This document shows positions 1-9,403 of a stretch of 64,000 nucleotides of DNA, piece after piece (position 1 is the stretch's first letter; every line of letters begins with the position of its first letter). The notes below the pieces were generated by a model, which saw only the letters and a list, made by a program, of their open reading frames with translations, had not been told where the DNA came from and made no database searches. A program made the position numbers and the translations under genes. Origin of the DNA: VGTK01 sp046327915 (lineage in GTDB: Bacteria; Desulfobacterota; Binatia; UBA12015); NCBI GenBank assembly GCA_046327915.1, contig JAXLXO010000034.1:3324-67323 (forward strand). The letters run 5' to 3'.

Positions 1-458
1 CGAAGTACGGCGTCGCGCCGAGCGGCGTCGTGGTGCCGGCGCCCGGCAGTGCGGCCGATCCGACGAGCGCCGGGGCGAACGGCGGCGGCGCGACGCTGAC
101 CGTCTATCGGACCGACGGCGGCACCGACAAGGTCGTGCTGCCGCTGGGCGCCGCGCGCTGGAAGAAGACCGGCACCCCGACCAACCCCGGCTTCTCGTAC
201 AGCGACCCGAAGCACGCCGACGGTCCGATCGCGGCCGTCACGCTGCGCAACGGGACGCTCAGCATCCGCGGCAACGGGCCCGGCATCTACCAGCTCGACA
301 ACGCGCCCCAGGGCGGAATGGCGCTGCGCCTGCAGCTCGGCGACGCGGTCGAGCTGTGCGCCGCGGTCGGTCCGAAGGACGCGGCCAGCGACACCACCGG
401 CAAGTTCGTCGGCGTGCGCAACGCCAACGCACCCGTCAGCTGCCCACCCGTCCCCTGA
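1..458 (+). CDS. Exported protein, C-terminal domain only (5' end outside window)
   Basis: The reading frame is open from base 3 to the TGA at 456-458, so this is the 3' part of a longer gene. The visible 150 or so residues form one beta-rich domain. It matches the last 150 residues of the large secreted protein at 3723-7031 block by block: both have a PSGVVVP segment, then a K+T-G+ stretch, YSDP, GPI+A+TLR+GTL+IRG, AP+G+MA+RL, an isolated Cys (CAA) and a terminal CP+VP. The domain is therefore a repeated C-terminal module of exported proteins in this genome. Its function is unknown. The two C-terminal cysteines could form a disulfide in an extracytoplasmic compartment (inference). Confidence 0.85.
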   Translation, partial: KYGVAPSGVVVPAPGSAADPTSAGANGGGATLTVYRTDGGTDKVVLPLGAARWKKTGTPTNPGFSYSDPKHADGPIAAVTLRNGTLSIRGNGPGIYQLDNAPQGGMALRLQLGDAVELCAAVGPKDAASDTTGKFVGVRNANAPVSCPPVP

Positions 459-475
459 CGATCCTCCACACGCAC

Positions 476-509
476 CGCACGCCGGGCTCCGCATGGAGTC
501 CGGCGTGCG
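476..509 (+). terminator. Strong hairpin after the partial gene
   Basis: A 10-bp perfect stem (cgcacgccgg with ccggcgtgcg) extends through a further five pairs (one G-T wobble) to a 4-base loop, 18 bases after the stop codon. There is no T-tract, so it is terminator-like rather than a proven intrinsic terminator. The rest of 510-647 shows no gene. Confidence 0.45.
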
Positions 510-647
510 GCGTCGCGCGCCGAGCCAGCCGGAAGCACGCGCGAAAGCACCGATTGACGCGCGCGCCATCGCGCCATCGATGGCACCTGCTCCAACCGGA
601 CGGGGGCGCTCAAGCAGCGCCGGGTGCGCGTCCGATGACCGCCGTGG

Positions 648-3533
648 ATGTCGCGGCTCCGGCAAGCCCTGCACTCGCTCTTCGGCGAGTCGGTCCTCGC
701 GCGTGACGCGCTGCTCGCGGTCGCGTCGTACGCTCTCGCCGAGCTGAGCGGACGGCTCTCGATCGCCGGATCGTTCCCGCTGCTCTGGCTGCCGACGGGC
801 CTGCTCGCCGGCGTGCTCGTGCGAAGCGATGCCTCGCGCTGGCCCGGGCTGATCGCCGCGTCGATCGTCGCCAGCTCCGCGTTCAACGTTCCGCGCGGGC
901 TCGACGCGCTGGAGCTCGTCCTCTTCCCCGGCGCGAACGTGCTCGCCGCGCTGCTGACGGCCACGCTGGTCCGCCGCTTCGCCGGCTCTCCCGTCGACAT
1001 GACGCGCCCGCGCGGTCCGCTCGTTCTCGCGGGCAGCGTGCAGATCGCGGCGACCCTCGGCGCGATCGTGGTCGCGGTGGCGCTCGCCGTCGCGAACGGC
1101 GATCCGGTCGCGCGCACGTTCCGCGTGTGGTGGCTCAGCGAAGGCCTCGGGCTGCTGGTCCTCGCGCCGTGCGTGCTGACGTGGCAGTGGCCGCCCTTCG
1201 CGGCCGCGCGACGGCTGGAGGCGCTGCTCCTCCTCGGCGCGACGCTGCTCGCGGCGCTGATCGTCTTCCCGATGTCCGCGTCGTGGATCGACGTTCCGCC
1301 ACCGGTGCTGCTGCCGCTCGGGCTCTGGGCCGCGATGCGCCTCGGTCCGCTCGCGACCGCGCTGACGACGCTGCTGATCACGCTGCTCGCGACGCTGTCG
1401 GCGGTGTCGGGGTTCGGTCCGTTCCCGCTGCCGACGGCCGGCGGCACGCAGGACATCACGTGGCTGTACACCTTCCTCGCCGTGTTCGGCGTCTCGACGA
1501 TGGCCCTCGCGGCGCTCATCGCCGACCGCGACCGCGGCGAGGCCGCGCTGCGCGCCAGCGAGGAGCGCTACCAGCTCGCCGTGCGCGGCTCCGACGTCGG
1601 CATCTGGGACCACGACCTCACCACCGGCGCGCAGTACTTCTCGCCGCACTACAAGGAGCTGCTCGGCTACGCACCCGACGAGCCCGATGCGTCGTTCGGC
1701 ACCTTCGGCGTGCACATCCATCCCGACGACCGCATTCCCGTTCTCGAGCACGTCAGCTCGCACCTGACCGAGCGCATCCCGTACGACTTCGAGTACCGCG
1801 TCATCACGCGCACCGGCGCCGAGCGCTGGGTGCAGTCGCGCGGCCAGGCGGTGTGGAACGACGCCGGCCAGCCGATCCGCATCGCGGGCTCGATCCGCGA
1901 CGTGACCGACAGCAAGATCCTCGAGAACGAGCTGCGCCGCGCGCGCGACACCGCCGAGCAGGCGAGCCGCGCGAAGAGCGAGTTCGTCGCCAACATGAGC
2001 CACGAGCTGCGCACCCCGATGAACGGCGTGATCGGCTTCGCGCACCTGCTGCTCGACACCGAGCTCACGCCGGAGCAGCGCGAGTTCGCGCAGACCATCA
2101 ACAACAGCGCCGACGGCCTGCTCACGATCATCAACGACATCCTCGACTTCTCGAAGATCGAGGCGCACAAGCTGGTGCTCGAGTCGATCGACGTCGACGT
2201 CCGCGCGGTGTTCGAGAGCGTGCTCGCGCTGCTGTCGGAGAAGGCCGCGGGACGCCGGCTCGAGCTGGCGGCGTTCGTCGACGACGACGTGCCGCGCACC
2301 GTCGTCGGCGATCCGGTGCGCTTCCACCAGGTGGTGCTGAACCTGGTCGGCAACGCCGTCAAGTTCACGGAGTCGGGCGAGGTCGTGCTGCGCTGCGCGC
2401 TCGAGCCGTCCGACGAGGGCACCGTCGCGGTGCGCGTCGCGGTCACCGACACCGGCATCGGCATCGCCTCCGATGTCCTGCCGTTCCTCTTCGACCCGTT
2501 CCGCCAGGCCGACCAGTCGACGACGCGGCGCTTCGGCGGCACGGGGCTCGGGCTCACGATCTCGAAGCAGCTCGTCGAGCTGATGGGCGGCACGATCGGC
2601 GTCGAGAGCGAGCCCGGACGCGGCAGCACGTTCTGGTTCACGGCGCGCTTCGGCGCCGCGGATCCCGCCGCACAGCCCGACACGCCGGCCCAGCCGCGGC
2701 GCTCGCGCGTGCTCGTCGTCGACGACAGCGCGACCATCCGCGCGTGGCTGTCGGCGCAGCTCGCGCGCCGCGGCATGGACCCGACCGCGGTCGAGGACGG
2801 CAAGCTCGCGCTCGCGACGCTGCGGCGCGCCGTGGCCGCGGGCACGCCCTTCGACCTCGCGATCCTCGACCTGGTGATGCCGGGCATGGACGGCTTGACG
2901 CTCGCGCGCTCGATCCGCGCCGACGCGGCGCTGTCGGCGATCCGGCTGGTGATGCTCACCGCGGTCACCGACGGCCGCTGGAACGCGGAAGCGCAGCGCG
3001 TCGGCGTCGACGCGTGCCTCGTCAAGCCGGTGCGCGAGCGCAAGCTCTTCGCGTGCCTCGGCGAGCTGCTCGATCCCACGGTCGAGCGTCCGTCGCCGCG
3101 CGTTTTGCCCATGGCGTCTCCGGCGCGGACCACGCGTCCGCCGCTCGCGAGGCCGCGCGTCCTGGTGGCGGAGGACAACCCGATCAACGCGAAGGTGGCG
3201 CTGCGCCTGCTCGAGCGGCTCGGCTTCGCCGCGGACGCGGTCGGAAACGGACGCGAGGCGGTCGATGCCGCCCTCACCGGCGACTACGACGCCGTGCTGA
3301 TGGACTGGCAGATGCCGCTGCTCGACGGCCTCGAGGCGGCGGCCGAGATCCGTCGTGGCGAGGAGCCGGGGCGGCGCGTGCCGATCATCGCCATGACCGC
3401 GAGCTCCGCCGAGGGCGACCGCGGCACGTGCATCGCGGCCGGGATGGACGACCACCTCGCCAAACCGGTGCGTCCCGACGACCTGCGGACCGTCCTCGCC
3501 CGCTGGGTGACACGCAGCGCGCTGTCCGCCTGA
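648..3533 (+). CDS. MASE1-PAS hybrid histidine kinase with two receiver domains
   Basis: A membrane-bound hybrid sensor kinase of 961 aa. Residues 1-290 are a hydrophobic MASE1-like sensor with about eight membrane segments. A PAS domain follows (about 305-430, EERYQLAVRGSDVGIWDHD). The dimerisation/phosphoacceptor helix reads NMSHELRTPMNG, with the phosphorylatable His at residue 452. The ATPase domain has an N box (NLVGNAVKF) and G boxes (DTGIGI, GGTGLGL). Two receiver domains follow, with acceptor Asp at about 741 (LDLVMPGMDG) and 886 (MDWQMPLLDG), both with the conserved Lys (VKPV, AKPV). There is no Hpt domain and no separate regulator next door, so the output partner is unknown. ATG 648 is used because the first membrane segment starts soon after; no strong ribosome site is visible. 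Confidence 0.93.
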   Translation: MSRLRQALHSLFGESVLARDALLAVASYALAELSGRLSIAGSFPLLWLPTGLLAGVLVRSDASRWPGLIAASIVASSAFNVPRGLDALELVLFPGANVLAALLTATLVRRFAGSPVDMTRPRGPLVLAGSVQIAATLGAIVVAVALAVANGDPVARTFRVWWLSEGLGLLVLAPCVLTWQWPPFAAARRLEALLLLGATLLAALIVFPMSASWIDVPPPVLLPLGLWAAMRLGPLATALTTLLITLLATLSAVSGFGPFPLPTAGGTQDITWLYTFLAVFGVSTMALAALIADRDRGEAALRASEERYQLAVRGSDVGIWDHDLTTGAQYFSPHYKELLGYAPDEPDASFGTFGVHIHPDDRIPVLEHVSSHLTERIPYDFEYRVITRTGAERWVQSRGQAVWNDAGQPIRIAGSIRDVTDSKILENELRRARDTAEQASRAKSEFVANMSHELRTPMNGVIGFAHLLLDTELTPEQREFAQTINNSADGLLTIINDILDFSKIEAHKLVLESIDVDVRAVFESVLALLSEKAAGRRLELAAFVDDDVPRTVVGDPVRFHQVVLNLVGNAVKFTESGEVVLRCALEPSDEGTVAVRVAVTDTGIGIASDVLPFLFDPFRQADQSTTRRFGGTGLGLTISKQLVELMGGTIGVESEPGRGSTFWFTARFGAADPAAQPDTPAQPRRSRVLVVDDSATIRAWLSAQLARRGMDPTAVEDGKLALATLRRAVAAGTPFDLAILDLVMPGMDGLTLARSIRADAALSAIRLVMLTAVTDGRWNAEAQRVGVDACLVKPVRERKLFACLGELLDPTVERPSPRVLPMASPARTTRPPLARPRVLVAEDNPINAKVALRLLERLGFAADAVGNGREAVDAALTGDYDAVLMDWQMPLLDGLEAAAEIRRGEEPGRRVPIIAMTASSAEGDRGTCIAAGMDDHLAKPVRPDDLRTVLARWVTRSALSA

Positions 3534-3722
3534 CGCGCGTCAGCGGAGCCGGCGTCCGCCGCACCGCGTCGCGATGCGCCGTGCGGCATCCCGCCGCACC
3601 TTTCGGACACCTTCAACCTTGCGCGACGGCTCACCTTTCGGGCATGACAACGGGGTTCACCTCCCACGGATGGGAGGCCCCGTCCGCGTGCCGCTCGAGC
3701 GCACGCCACAGGAGATCCCCCG

Positions 3723-6700
3723 ATGCCCGGGAGCCGCCGTCACCGCCACGGAATCCGCCTCGCGCTGCTCGTCGCAGCGCTCGTCAGCGCGACCCTCATG
3801 CCTGCCCTCGCGCGCGCGCAGGGCAGCTTCACGAACTTCGAGAGCGGCCAGGTGCGCCCGCTCGCGCTGTCCGCCGACGGCACGAAGCTGTTCGCGGTCA
3901 ACACGCCGGACAACCGCCTCGAGATCTTCGACGTGAGCGGCGGCAACCTGACGCACGCGGCGACGGTCGAGGTCGGACTCGAGCCGGTCGCCGTCGCGGT
4001 GCGCTCCAGCAGTGAGGTGTGGGTCGTCAATCACCTCTCCGACAGCGTCAGCATCGTCGACGTCGGCGCGACGCCGCCGCACGTGACGCGCACGCTGCTG
4101 ACCTGCGACGAGCCGCGCGACATCCTGTTCGCCGGCACGGGCGGCACCCGCGCCTTCATCACCACGGCGCGCCGCGGCCAGAACTGCCCGGTGGCAGCGA
4201 ACCTCACCACCGAGGGCATCGGCCGCGCGCTGGTGCAGGTCTTCGACGCGACCAACCTCGGCGTGGCGCTCGGCGGCACGCCGATCGCCAACGTCGTCCT
4301 GTTCGGCGACACGCCGCGCGCGCTGGCGCGCACCGCCGACGGCAACACCGTCTACGCCGCGGTCTTCCACTCCGGCAACCAGACGACGGCGCTGAACGAG
4401 GGCCTCGTCTGCGACGGCGGCTCCGGCGCGGCGCCCTGCAACGTGCAGGGCTTCACGATGCCCGGCGGACTCCCCGCCCCGAACCGCGACTCGAACAACG
4501 TGCTCGGTCCCGAGACCGGCCTCATCGTCAAGTTCAACAACGCGGTCTCGCAGTGGCAGGACACGCTCGGCCGCAACTGGAACAACGGCGTGCGCTTTTC
4601 GCTGCCCGACCAGGACGTGTTCGCGATCGACGCGTCGGCGCCGACGCCCGTCGAGACGTCGAACTTCGCGCACGTCGGCACGATCCTCTTCAACATGGCG
4701 GTCAACCCGACGAGCGGGAAGGTTTACGTCAGCAACACCGAGGCGAACAACGCGGTACGCTTCGAGGGACCGGGCGCCGGCGGCGCGACGACCGTGCAGG
4801 GCCACATCCACGAGTCGCGCGTCACGGTGCTCAACGGCGCGACCGTCACGCCGCGCCGCCTCAACAAGCACATCGACTACAACGTCCGTCCCGCGACGCC
4901 GGCCACCAACGCGGCGAGCCTCGCGACCCCGACCGGCATGGCGGTGACCAACGACGGCGCGACGCTGTACGTGACCGCGTTCGGCTCGAGCAAGGTCGGC
5001 GTGTTCTCCACCAGCGCGCTCGAGAACGACACGTTCACGCCCAGTGCGGCGAGCCACATCACGCTGACCGGCGGCGGCCCGACCGGCATCGTGCTCGATT
5101 CGACCAACACACGCGGCTACGTCTTCACGCGCTTCGACAACTCGATCTCGGTGCTGAACCTCTCGACCGCGCAGGAGGTCGACCACGTGCCGGTGTTCTC
5201 GCCGGAGCCGCCGGGCATCCGCGACGGACGCCGCTTCCTCTACGACGCGGCCTTCACGTCGAGCAACGGCGAGGCGTCGTGCTCGAGCTGCCACGTGTTC
5301 GGCGACTTCGACAGCCTCGGCTGGGACCTGGGTGACCCGAGCGGCTCGGTGTCCAGCAATCCGCTGCCGTTCCGCATCCCGGGCGACACCAACTTCCACC
5401 CGCTGAAGGGACCCATGACGACGCAGAGCCTGCGCGGCATGGCCAACCACGGCGCGATGCACTGGCGCGGCGACCGCAACGGCGGCTCGGGCGCGCCCTT
5501 CAACGAGGACCTGGCGTTCAAGCAGTTCAACCCGGCGTTCGTCGGGCTGGTCGGTCGCACGGCGCAGCTTTCGGCGGCGGACATGCAGGCGTTCACCGAC
5601 TTCGTCCTGACCGTCAACTACCCGCCGAACCCGATCCGCAGCCTCGACAACTCGCTGACCACCGCGCAGCAGAACGGCCGCAACACCTACTTCGGTGCGG
5701 TGAGCGACACCGTGTTCAACTGCAACGGCTGCCACACGCTGAACCGCGCGCAGGGCTTCTTCGGCAGCGACGGCTTCGCGACGTTCGAGAACGAGACCCA
5801 GTCGTTCAAGGTCGCGCACACGCGCAACGCGTACCAGAAGGTCGGCATGTTCGGCATGCCGGCGCTCAACGGCGGCCTCGCCACCGGCAACAACGCCGAC
5901 CTTGGCCCGCAGGTGCGCGGCTTCGGCTTCCTGCACGACGGCAGCATCGACACCGTCAAGCGCTTCCTCGGGGCCGTGGTGTTCAGCATCACCGCCACGC
6001 AGGAGAACGAGCTCGAGCAGTTCATCCTCGCCTTCGACGCGGAGCAGTTCCCGGTCGTCGGACAGCAGATCACGCTCGACAACACCAACTCGGCGACCGT
6101 CGGTCCGCGCATCAACCTGCTGATCGCACGCGCGACGCAGGCGACGCCCGAGTGCGACCTGGTCGTCAAGGGCACCATCGCCGGCGAGCAGCGCGGCGCG
6201 TGGCTCACCGGCGGGACGTTCCAGACCGACCGCGCGACCGACACCATCACCGACACGGCGCTGCGCGCGCTCGCGGCGACCGCGGGCCAGCAGCTGACGT
6301 ACACCTGCGTGCCGCCGGGGTCCGGCGAGCGCATCGGCGTCGACCGTGACGAGGACGGCGCCTTCGATCGCGACGAGATCGACGCGGGCACCGATCCCGC
6401 CGATCCGAACAGCTTCCCCGGCGCGATCACGCCGATCAGCGTGCGCAGCACGTCGCTGACGCTGCGCGACGACGACACCGCGCCGATCAACCTGAACTCG
6501 CGCTCGTTCTCGTTCCGCTCCGCGAAGCAGGGAACGTCGCCGAGCGGCGTCGTGGTCCCCGTGTGGAACGGCACCAGCGATCCGACCACCACCGGTGGCG
6601 GCACGCTGATCGTGTACGACGGCGACGGCGGCAGCACCGCGGTGACCATCCCGCTGCCGCAGGCGGGCTGGAAGCGCACGGGCTCCGGGACCAACGCGGG

Positions 6701-7031
6701 CTACCGCTACAGCGACCCGCAACGGGTGATGGGACCGATCAGCGCGGCGACGCTTCGCGCGGGCACCCTCACCATTCGCGGCAAGGGTGCGGCCCTCTAT
6801 CCCCTGACCGGGGCGCCGCAGGGCACGATGGCGGTGCGCCTCACCGTCGGCGCCGAGACCCAGTTCTGCGCCGCGGCGCCGCCGAAGTCGCCGACGACCA
6901 GCAACGACACCACGCGCCGCTTCGTCGCGGTGCGCAACACGCCGGCTCCGCTGACCTGCCCGGCGGTCCCGACCGGCGGCGGCTCGGCGTCGAAGGCCTT
7001 CCTTGACGCGCCCGCCAGCCTGTTGAAGTGA
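3723..7031 (+). CDS. Secreted beta-propeller protein with two c-type haem motifs and a TSP3-like calcium site
   Basis: A 1102-aa exported protein. A signal peptide (about 1-33, cleaved after ALARA) is followed by a YVTN/NHL-type beta-propeller (about 35-480) with blades such as DGTKLFAVNTPDN and SSEVWVVNHLSDS. Two CxxCH haem-binding motifs follow, CSSCH at 520-524 and CNGCH at 667-671, in a region resembling di-haem cytochrome-c-peroxidase-like proteins (RGMANHGAMHWRGDRNG). An acidic calcium-binding TSP3-like stretch lies near 873-893 (DRDEDGAFDRDE). The last 150 residues are the same module as the protein ending at 458. The start has an AGGAG site at 3710-3714, 8 bases upstream. A 7-bp hairpin (3660-3677) lies in the leader. 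A role in periplasmic or extracellular redox chemistry is inferred; the substrate is unknown. Confidence 0.85.
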   Translation: MPGSRRHRHGIRLALLVAALVSATLMPALARAQGSFTNFESGQVRPLALSADGTKLFAVNTPDNRLEIFDVSGGNLTHAATVEVGLEPVAVAVRSSSEVWVVNHLSDSVSIVDVGATPPHVTRTLLTCDEPRDILFAGTGGTRAFITTARRGQNCPVAANLTTEGIGRALVQVFDATNLGVALGGTPIANVVLFGDTPRALARTADGNTVYAAVFHSGNQTTALNEGLVCDGGSGAAPCNVQGFTMPGGLPAPNRDSNNVLGPETGLIVKFNNAVSQWQDTLGRNWNNGVRFSLPDQDVFAIDASAPTPVETSNFAHVGTILFNMAVNPTSGKVYVSNTEANNAVRFEGPGAGGATTVQGHIHESRVTVLNGATVTPRRLNKHIDYNVRPATPATNAASLATPTGMAVTNDGATLYVTAFGSSKVGVFSTSALENDTFTPSAASHITLTGGGPTGIVLDSTNTRGYVFTRFDNSISVLNLSTAQEVDHVPVFSPEPPGIRDGRRFLYDAAFTSSNGEASCSSCHVFGDFDSLGWDLGDPSGSVSSNPLPFRIPGDTNFHPLKGPMTTQSLRGMANHGAMHWRGDRNGGSGAPFNEDLAFKQFNPAFVGLVGRTAQLSAADMQAFTDFVLTVNYPPNPIRSLDNSLTTAQQNGRNTYFGAVSDTVFNCNGCHTLNRAQGFFGSDGFATFENETQSFKVAHTRNAYQKVGMFGMPALNGGLATGNNADLGPQVRGFGFLHDGSIDTVKRFLGAVVFSITATQENELEQFILAFDAEQFPVVGQQITLDNTNSATVGPRINLLIARATQATPECDLVVKGTIAGEQRGAWLTGGTFQTDRATDTITDTALRALAATAGQQLTYTCVPPGSGERIGVDRDEDGAFDRDEIDAGTDPADPNSFPGAITPISVRSTSLTLRDDDTAPINLNSRSFSFRSAKQGTSPSGVVVPVWNGTSDPTTTGGGTLIVYDGDGGSTAVTIPLPQAGWKRTGSGTNAGYRYSDPQRVMGPISAATLRAGTLTIRGKGAALYPLTGAPQGTMAVRLTVGAETQFCAAAPPKSPTTSNDTTRRFVAVRNTPAPLTCPAVPTGGGSASKAFLDAPASLLK

Positions 7032-7040
7032 TGCGGTCCT

Positions 7041-7943
7041 ATGCCACTTCTCGAAGGTAGAATTGCCATCGTCACGGGCGCCGGCCGCGGCCTCGGGCGC
7101 GAGGAAGCCCTCGCGCTCGCCGCGGAGGGCGCCACGGTCATCGTCAACGACATCGGAGCTTCGCTCGCCGGCGACGGCGGCGACCGCTCGCCCGCCGACG
7201 AGGTCGTGCGCGACATCGTCAAGGCCGGCGGCAAGGCCGTCGCCAACTACGAGGACATCTCGAGCTGGGACGGCGCGAAGCGCACGATCGACCAGGCGTA
7301 CGACGCGTACGGCAAGCTCGACATCCTGGTGAACAACGCCGGGGTGCTGCGCGACCGGATGAGCTTCAACATGAGCGAGGAAGAGTTCGACCTCGTCATG
7401 AAGGTCCACTGCAAGGGCCACTTCGCGATGTGCCGCCACGCGGCGGCGCGCTGGCGCGAGGCCGGCAAGTCGGGCGGCTCGGTGTACGGACGCGTGATCA
7501 ACACCGCGTCGGAAGCGGGCCTCATGGGCTCGGCGGGCAACAGCAACTACGCGATGGCCAAGGCCGCGATCGCGGCGCTGACGATCAGCATCGCGCGCGA
7601 GATGGGCAAGTACGGCGTCACGTCGAACTTCATGGCGCCGCGCGCCCGCACGCGCATGACCGAGTCGATGCCCAACAACTCGATGTTCGCGAAGCCCGAG
7701 TCGGGCTTCGACGTCTTCCACCCGCAGTGGCCGGCGCAGCTCGTGGTCTTCCTCGCGAGCGAGCAGGCGGCGGATCTCAACGGACAGGGCTTCATCGTGT
7801 GGGGCGGCGAGGTCGACGTCGTGCGCGGCTGGCACGTGGTGTCGAAGCTCGAGACGCCGGGCGCGGGCCTGACCGCGCACGACCTCATCAAGCGCAAGGA
7901 CCAGCTCTTCGGCGACCAGCCGCGCCAGCCGACGTACATGTAG
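7041..7943 (+). CDS. Short-chain dehydrogenase/reductase, 3-hydroxyacyl-CoA dehydrogenase type
   Basis: A 300-aa NAD(P)-dependent SDR. It has the cofactor motif TGAGRGLG (12-19), NNAG (98-101) and the catalytic set Ser157, Tyr170 and Lys174 (YAMAK). The insertion after strand 2 (NDIGASLAGDGGDRSPADEVV) is typical of the (3R)-hydroxyacyl-CoA dehydrogenase domain of MFE-2/HSD17B4-like enzymes. Together with the two acyl-CoA dehydrogenases elsewhere in the window this suggests an acyl-CoA oxidation step, but the substrate cannot be read from the sequence. It begins 9 bases after the preceding stop, so it may be co-transcribed with the secreted haem protein, though the functional link is unclear. 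Confidence 0.9.
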   Translation: MPLLEGRIAIVTGAGRGLGREEALALAAEGATVIVNDIGASLAGDGGDRSPADEVVRDIVKAGGKAVANYEDISSWDGAKRTIDQAYDAYGKLDILVNNAGVLRDRMSFNMSEEEFDLVMKVHCKGHFAMCRHAAARWREAGKSGGSVYGRVINTASEAGLMGSAGNSNYAMAKAAIAALTISIAREMGKYGVTSNFMAPRARTRMTESMPNNSMFAKPESGFDVFHPQWPAQLVVFLASEQAADLNGQGFIVWGGEVDVVRGWHVVSKLETPGAGLTAHDLIKRKDQLFGDQPRQPTYM

Positions 7944-7958
7944 AGTGAACCACGGAGC

Positions 7959-7986
7959 ACGCGCCGTCCCCGCCGGGACGGCGCGT
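7959..7986 (+). terminator. GC hairpin after the SDR gene
   Basis: A perfect 12-bp stem (acgcgccgtccc with gggacggcgcgt) and a 4-base loop lie 15 bases after the SDR stop and 20 bases before the next gene. There is no T-run, so its efficiency is uncertain. Confidence 0.45.
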
Positions 7987-8005
7987 CGCTTCCGGGAGGC
8001 GGGAC

Positions 8006-9280
8006 ATGCGGGCGCTCGGCATTCTGCTCGGATTGTTGCTCTCCCTCCTGCCCGGCCGCGCGCACGCGGCCGGCCGATGCGACGACGGTGGCGAGTTCGG
8101 CCCCGCCGTCGCCGCCGCGCGCGAGGTGGTGCGCGCGTGGTGCGATTGCGAAGGCGCCGCGAGCCCCGGCGCGTATGCCGCGTGCGCGTGGGGCGTGATC
8201 CGGCAGCTCGCGGACGACGGCGCCCTGCCCCGCCTGTGCCGCGGACGCGTGCGGCAGTTCGCGACGCGATCGACCTGCGGGCGCGGCGACGTGGTCGCGT
8301 GCTGCGAGAAGTCCGCGACCGGCCCGTGGCGCGCCACGCGGCGCTCGGCGAGCAGGGGCTGCCGCTCACCGCAGGGCGGTGCCGCGTGCGACGCGTTCTT
8401 CCCGCACCTCGACTACGCCTGCGAGGCCGGCAGTGGCTGCCGCGTGAACCGCTGCGGCGACGGCATCCTCGATCCGAAGAACGGCGAGGGCTGCGAGCCG
8501 CCCGGTGTCGGACTGTGCGACCCGTGGTGCCAGGTGATCGTCTGCGGCAACGGCGTGATCGATCCGGGCGAGCAGTGCGAGCCGCCGCGCACGCCGACCT
8601 GCGACTTCACGTGCCGCGCGCGCAACTGCGGCGACGGCGTCATCGAGCCGGACGTCGAGGAGTGCGAGCCGCCGAACACGCAGACGTGCGACGCCGAGTG
8701 CTACGTCCGGCACGACTGCGGCAACGGCATCGTCGACGCGGGGTACGGCGAGCAGTGCGAACCACCCGGCACCGCGACCTGCGACGCGCAGTGCCACTTC
8801 GTCCACACCTGCGGCAACGGCGTGATCGAGCCGGGCGAGGAGTGTGACGGTCAGCCGGCGTGCAACGGAGACTGCGCGTTGACGCGATCGATGTGCTGCC
8901 AGCTCGGCGACCTGTGCTTCGACGGCACCGCGACCGACATCTTCTCCGAGTACCAGTTCGCGAAGGGCTGCGGCTACATCCTCAGCGGGCGAACGACCTA
9001 CGGGATCTGCGAGGGCGCGGAGCCGTGCCCGCCGCCCATCGTGCCGGGGATCGGCTGCCGGGTCGGATCCTGCGGCGACGAGCCGATCGATCCGCTGTCG
9101 CTGTGCTGCCAGCATCCGGACGGGACGTGCACGGGGACGACCGCGACCACCGCGGGCGCCGTCAGCGGGTGCGGCTGGGCCACCTTCCCCCCGCCCGCGC
9201 AGGGAGACGTCGACCGCCTGATGCTCGGCACCTGCGGCGGCGACGGGCGCTGCGTGCCGCTCGCGAGCGGCACGCCATAG
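8006..9280 (+). CDS. Secreted protein with five Cys-rich CGNGVIDPGEQC repeats
   Basis: A 424-aa exported protein. The signal peptide is MRALGILLGLLLSLLPGRAHA. The N-terminal 140 residues are Cys-rich and unassigned. Five tandem units of about 35 residues follow (CGDGILDPKNGEGC, CGNGVIDPGEQC, CGDGVIEPDVEEC, CGNGIVDAGYGEQC, CGNGVIEPGEEC). They belong to the Myxococcus-type Cys-rich/DUF4215-like repeat known mainly from exported proteins of Myxococcota and related lineages. The C-terminal 140 residues carry more Cys pairs (MCCQLGDLCF, LCCQHPDGTC). The many paired cysteines imply disulfide bonding outside the cytoplasm. No enzyme motif is visible. A role in surface binding or adhesion is only a guess. 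Confidence 0.85.
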   Translation: MRALGILLGLLLSLLPGRAHAAGRCDDGGEFGPAVAAAREVVRAWCDCEGAASPGAYAACAWGVIRQLADDGALPRLCRGRVRQFATRSTCGRGDVVACCEKSATGPWRATRRSASRGCRSPQGGAACDAFFPHLDYACEAGSGCRVNRCGDGILDPKNGEGCEPPGVGLCDPWCQVIVCGNGVIDPGEQCEPPRTPTCDFTCRARNCGDGVIEPDVEECEPPNTQTCDAECYVRHDCGNGIVDAGYGEQCEPPGTATCDAQCHFVHTCGNGVIEPGEECDGQPACNGDCALTRSMCCQLGDLCFDGTATDIFSEYQFAKGCGYILSGRTTYGICEGAEPCPPPIVPGIGCRVGSCGDEPIDPLSLCCQHPDGTCTGTTATTAGAVSGCGWATFPPPAQGDVDRLMLGTCGGDGRCVPLASGTP

Positions 9281-9293
9281 CGGAGCGGACGCG

Positions 9294-9338
9294 ACGGGCG
9301 CGCGGCGGAATGGCGGTTCACCGCCGCCGCGCGCCCGT
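9294..9338. terminator. 15-bp perfect stem-loop between two genes
   Basis: The arms at 9294-9308 and 9324-9338 are perfectly complementary (acgggcgcgcggcgg), with a 15-base loop, 13 bases after the stop of the Cys-repeat gene. There is no T-tract. It probably acts as a transcript 3' end or attenuator. Confidence 0.5.
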
Positions 9339-9403
9339 GGTATTCCGGCACGGATGATCCACGCGCCCGCCCGTCCGCGCCCCGCCCGCACGAGACTCGA
9401 CGC

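Noticed and set aside
3657..8369. Very long open frame on the minus strand (1570 codons) antisense to the haem protein and SDR genes
   Set aside because: Composition is Arg/Ala/Val-rich with no domain, and it lies opposite two clear genes; high GC removes stop codons from shadow frames.
8450..8880. CRISPR-like or satellite repeat
   Set aside because: The regular spacing comes from five coding Cys-rich repeats within one gene; DNA-level identity is low and there are no spacers.
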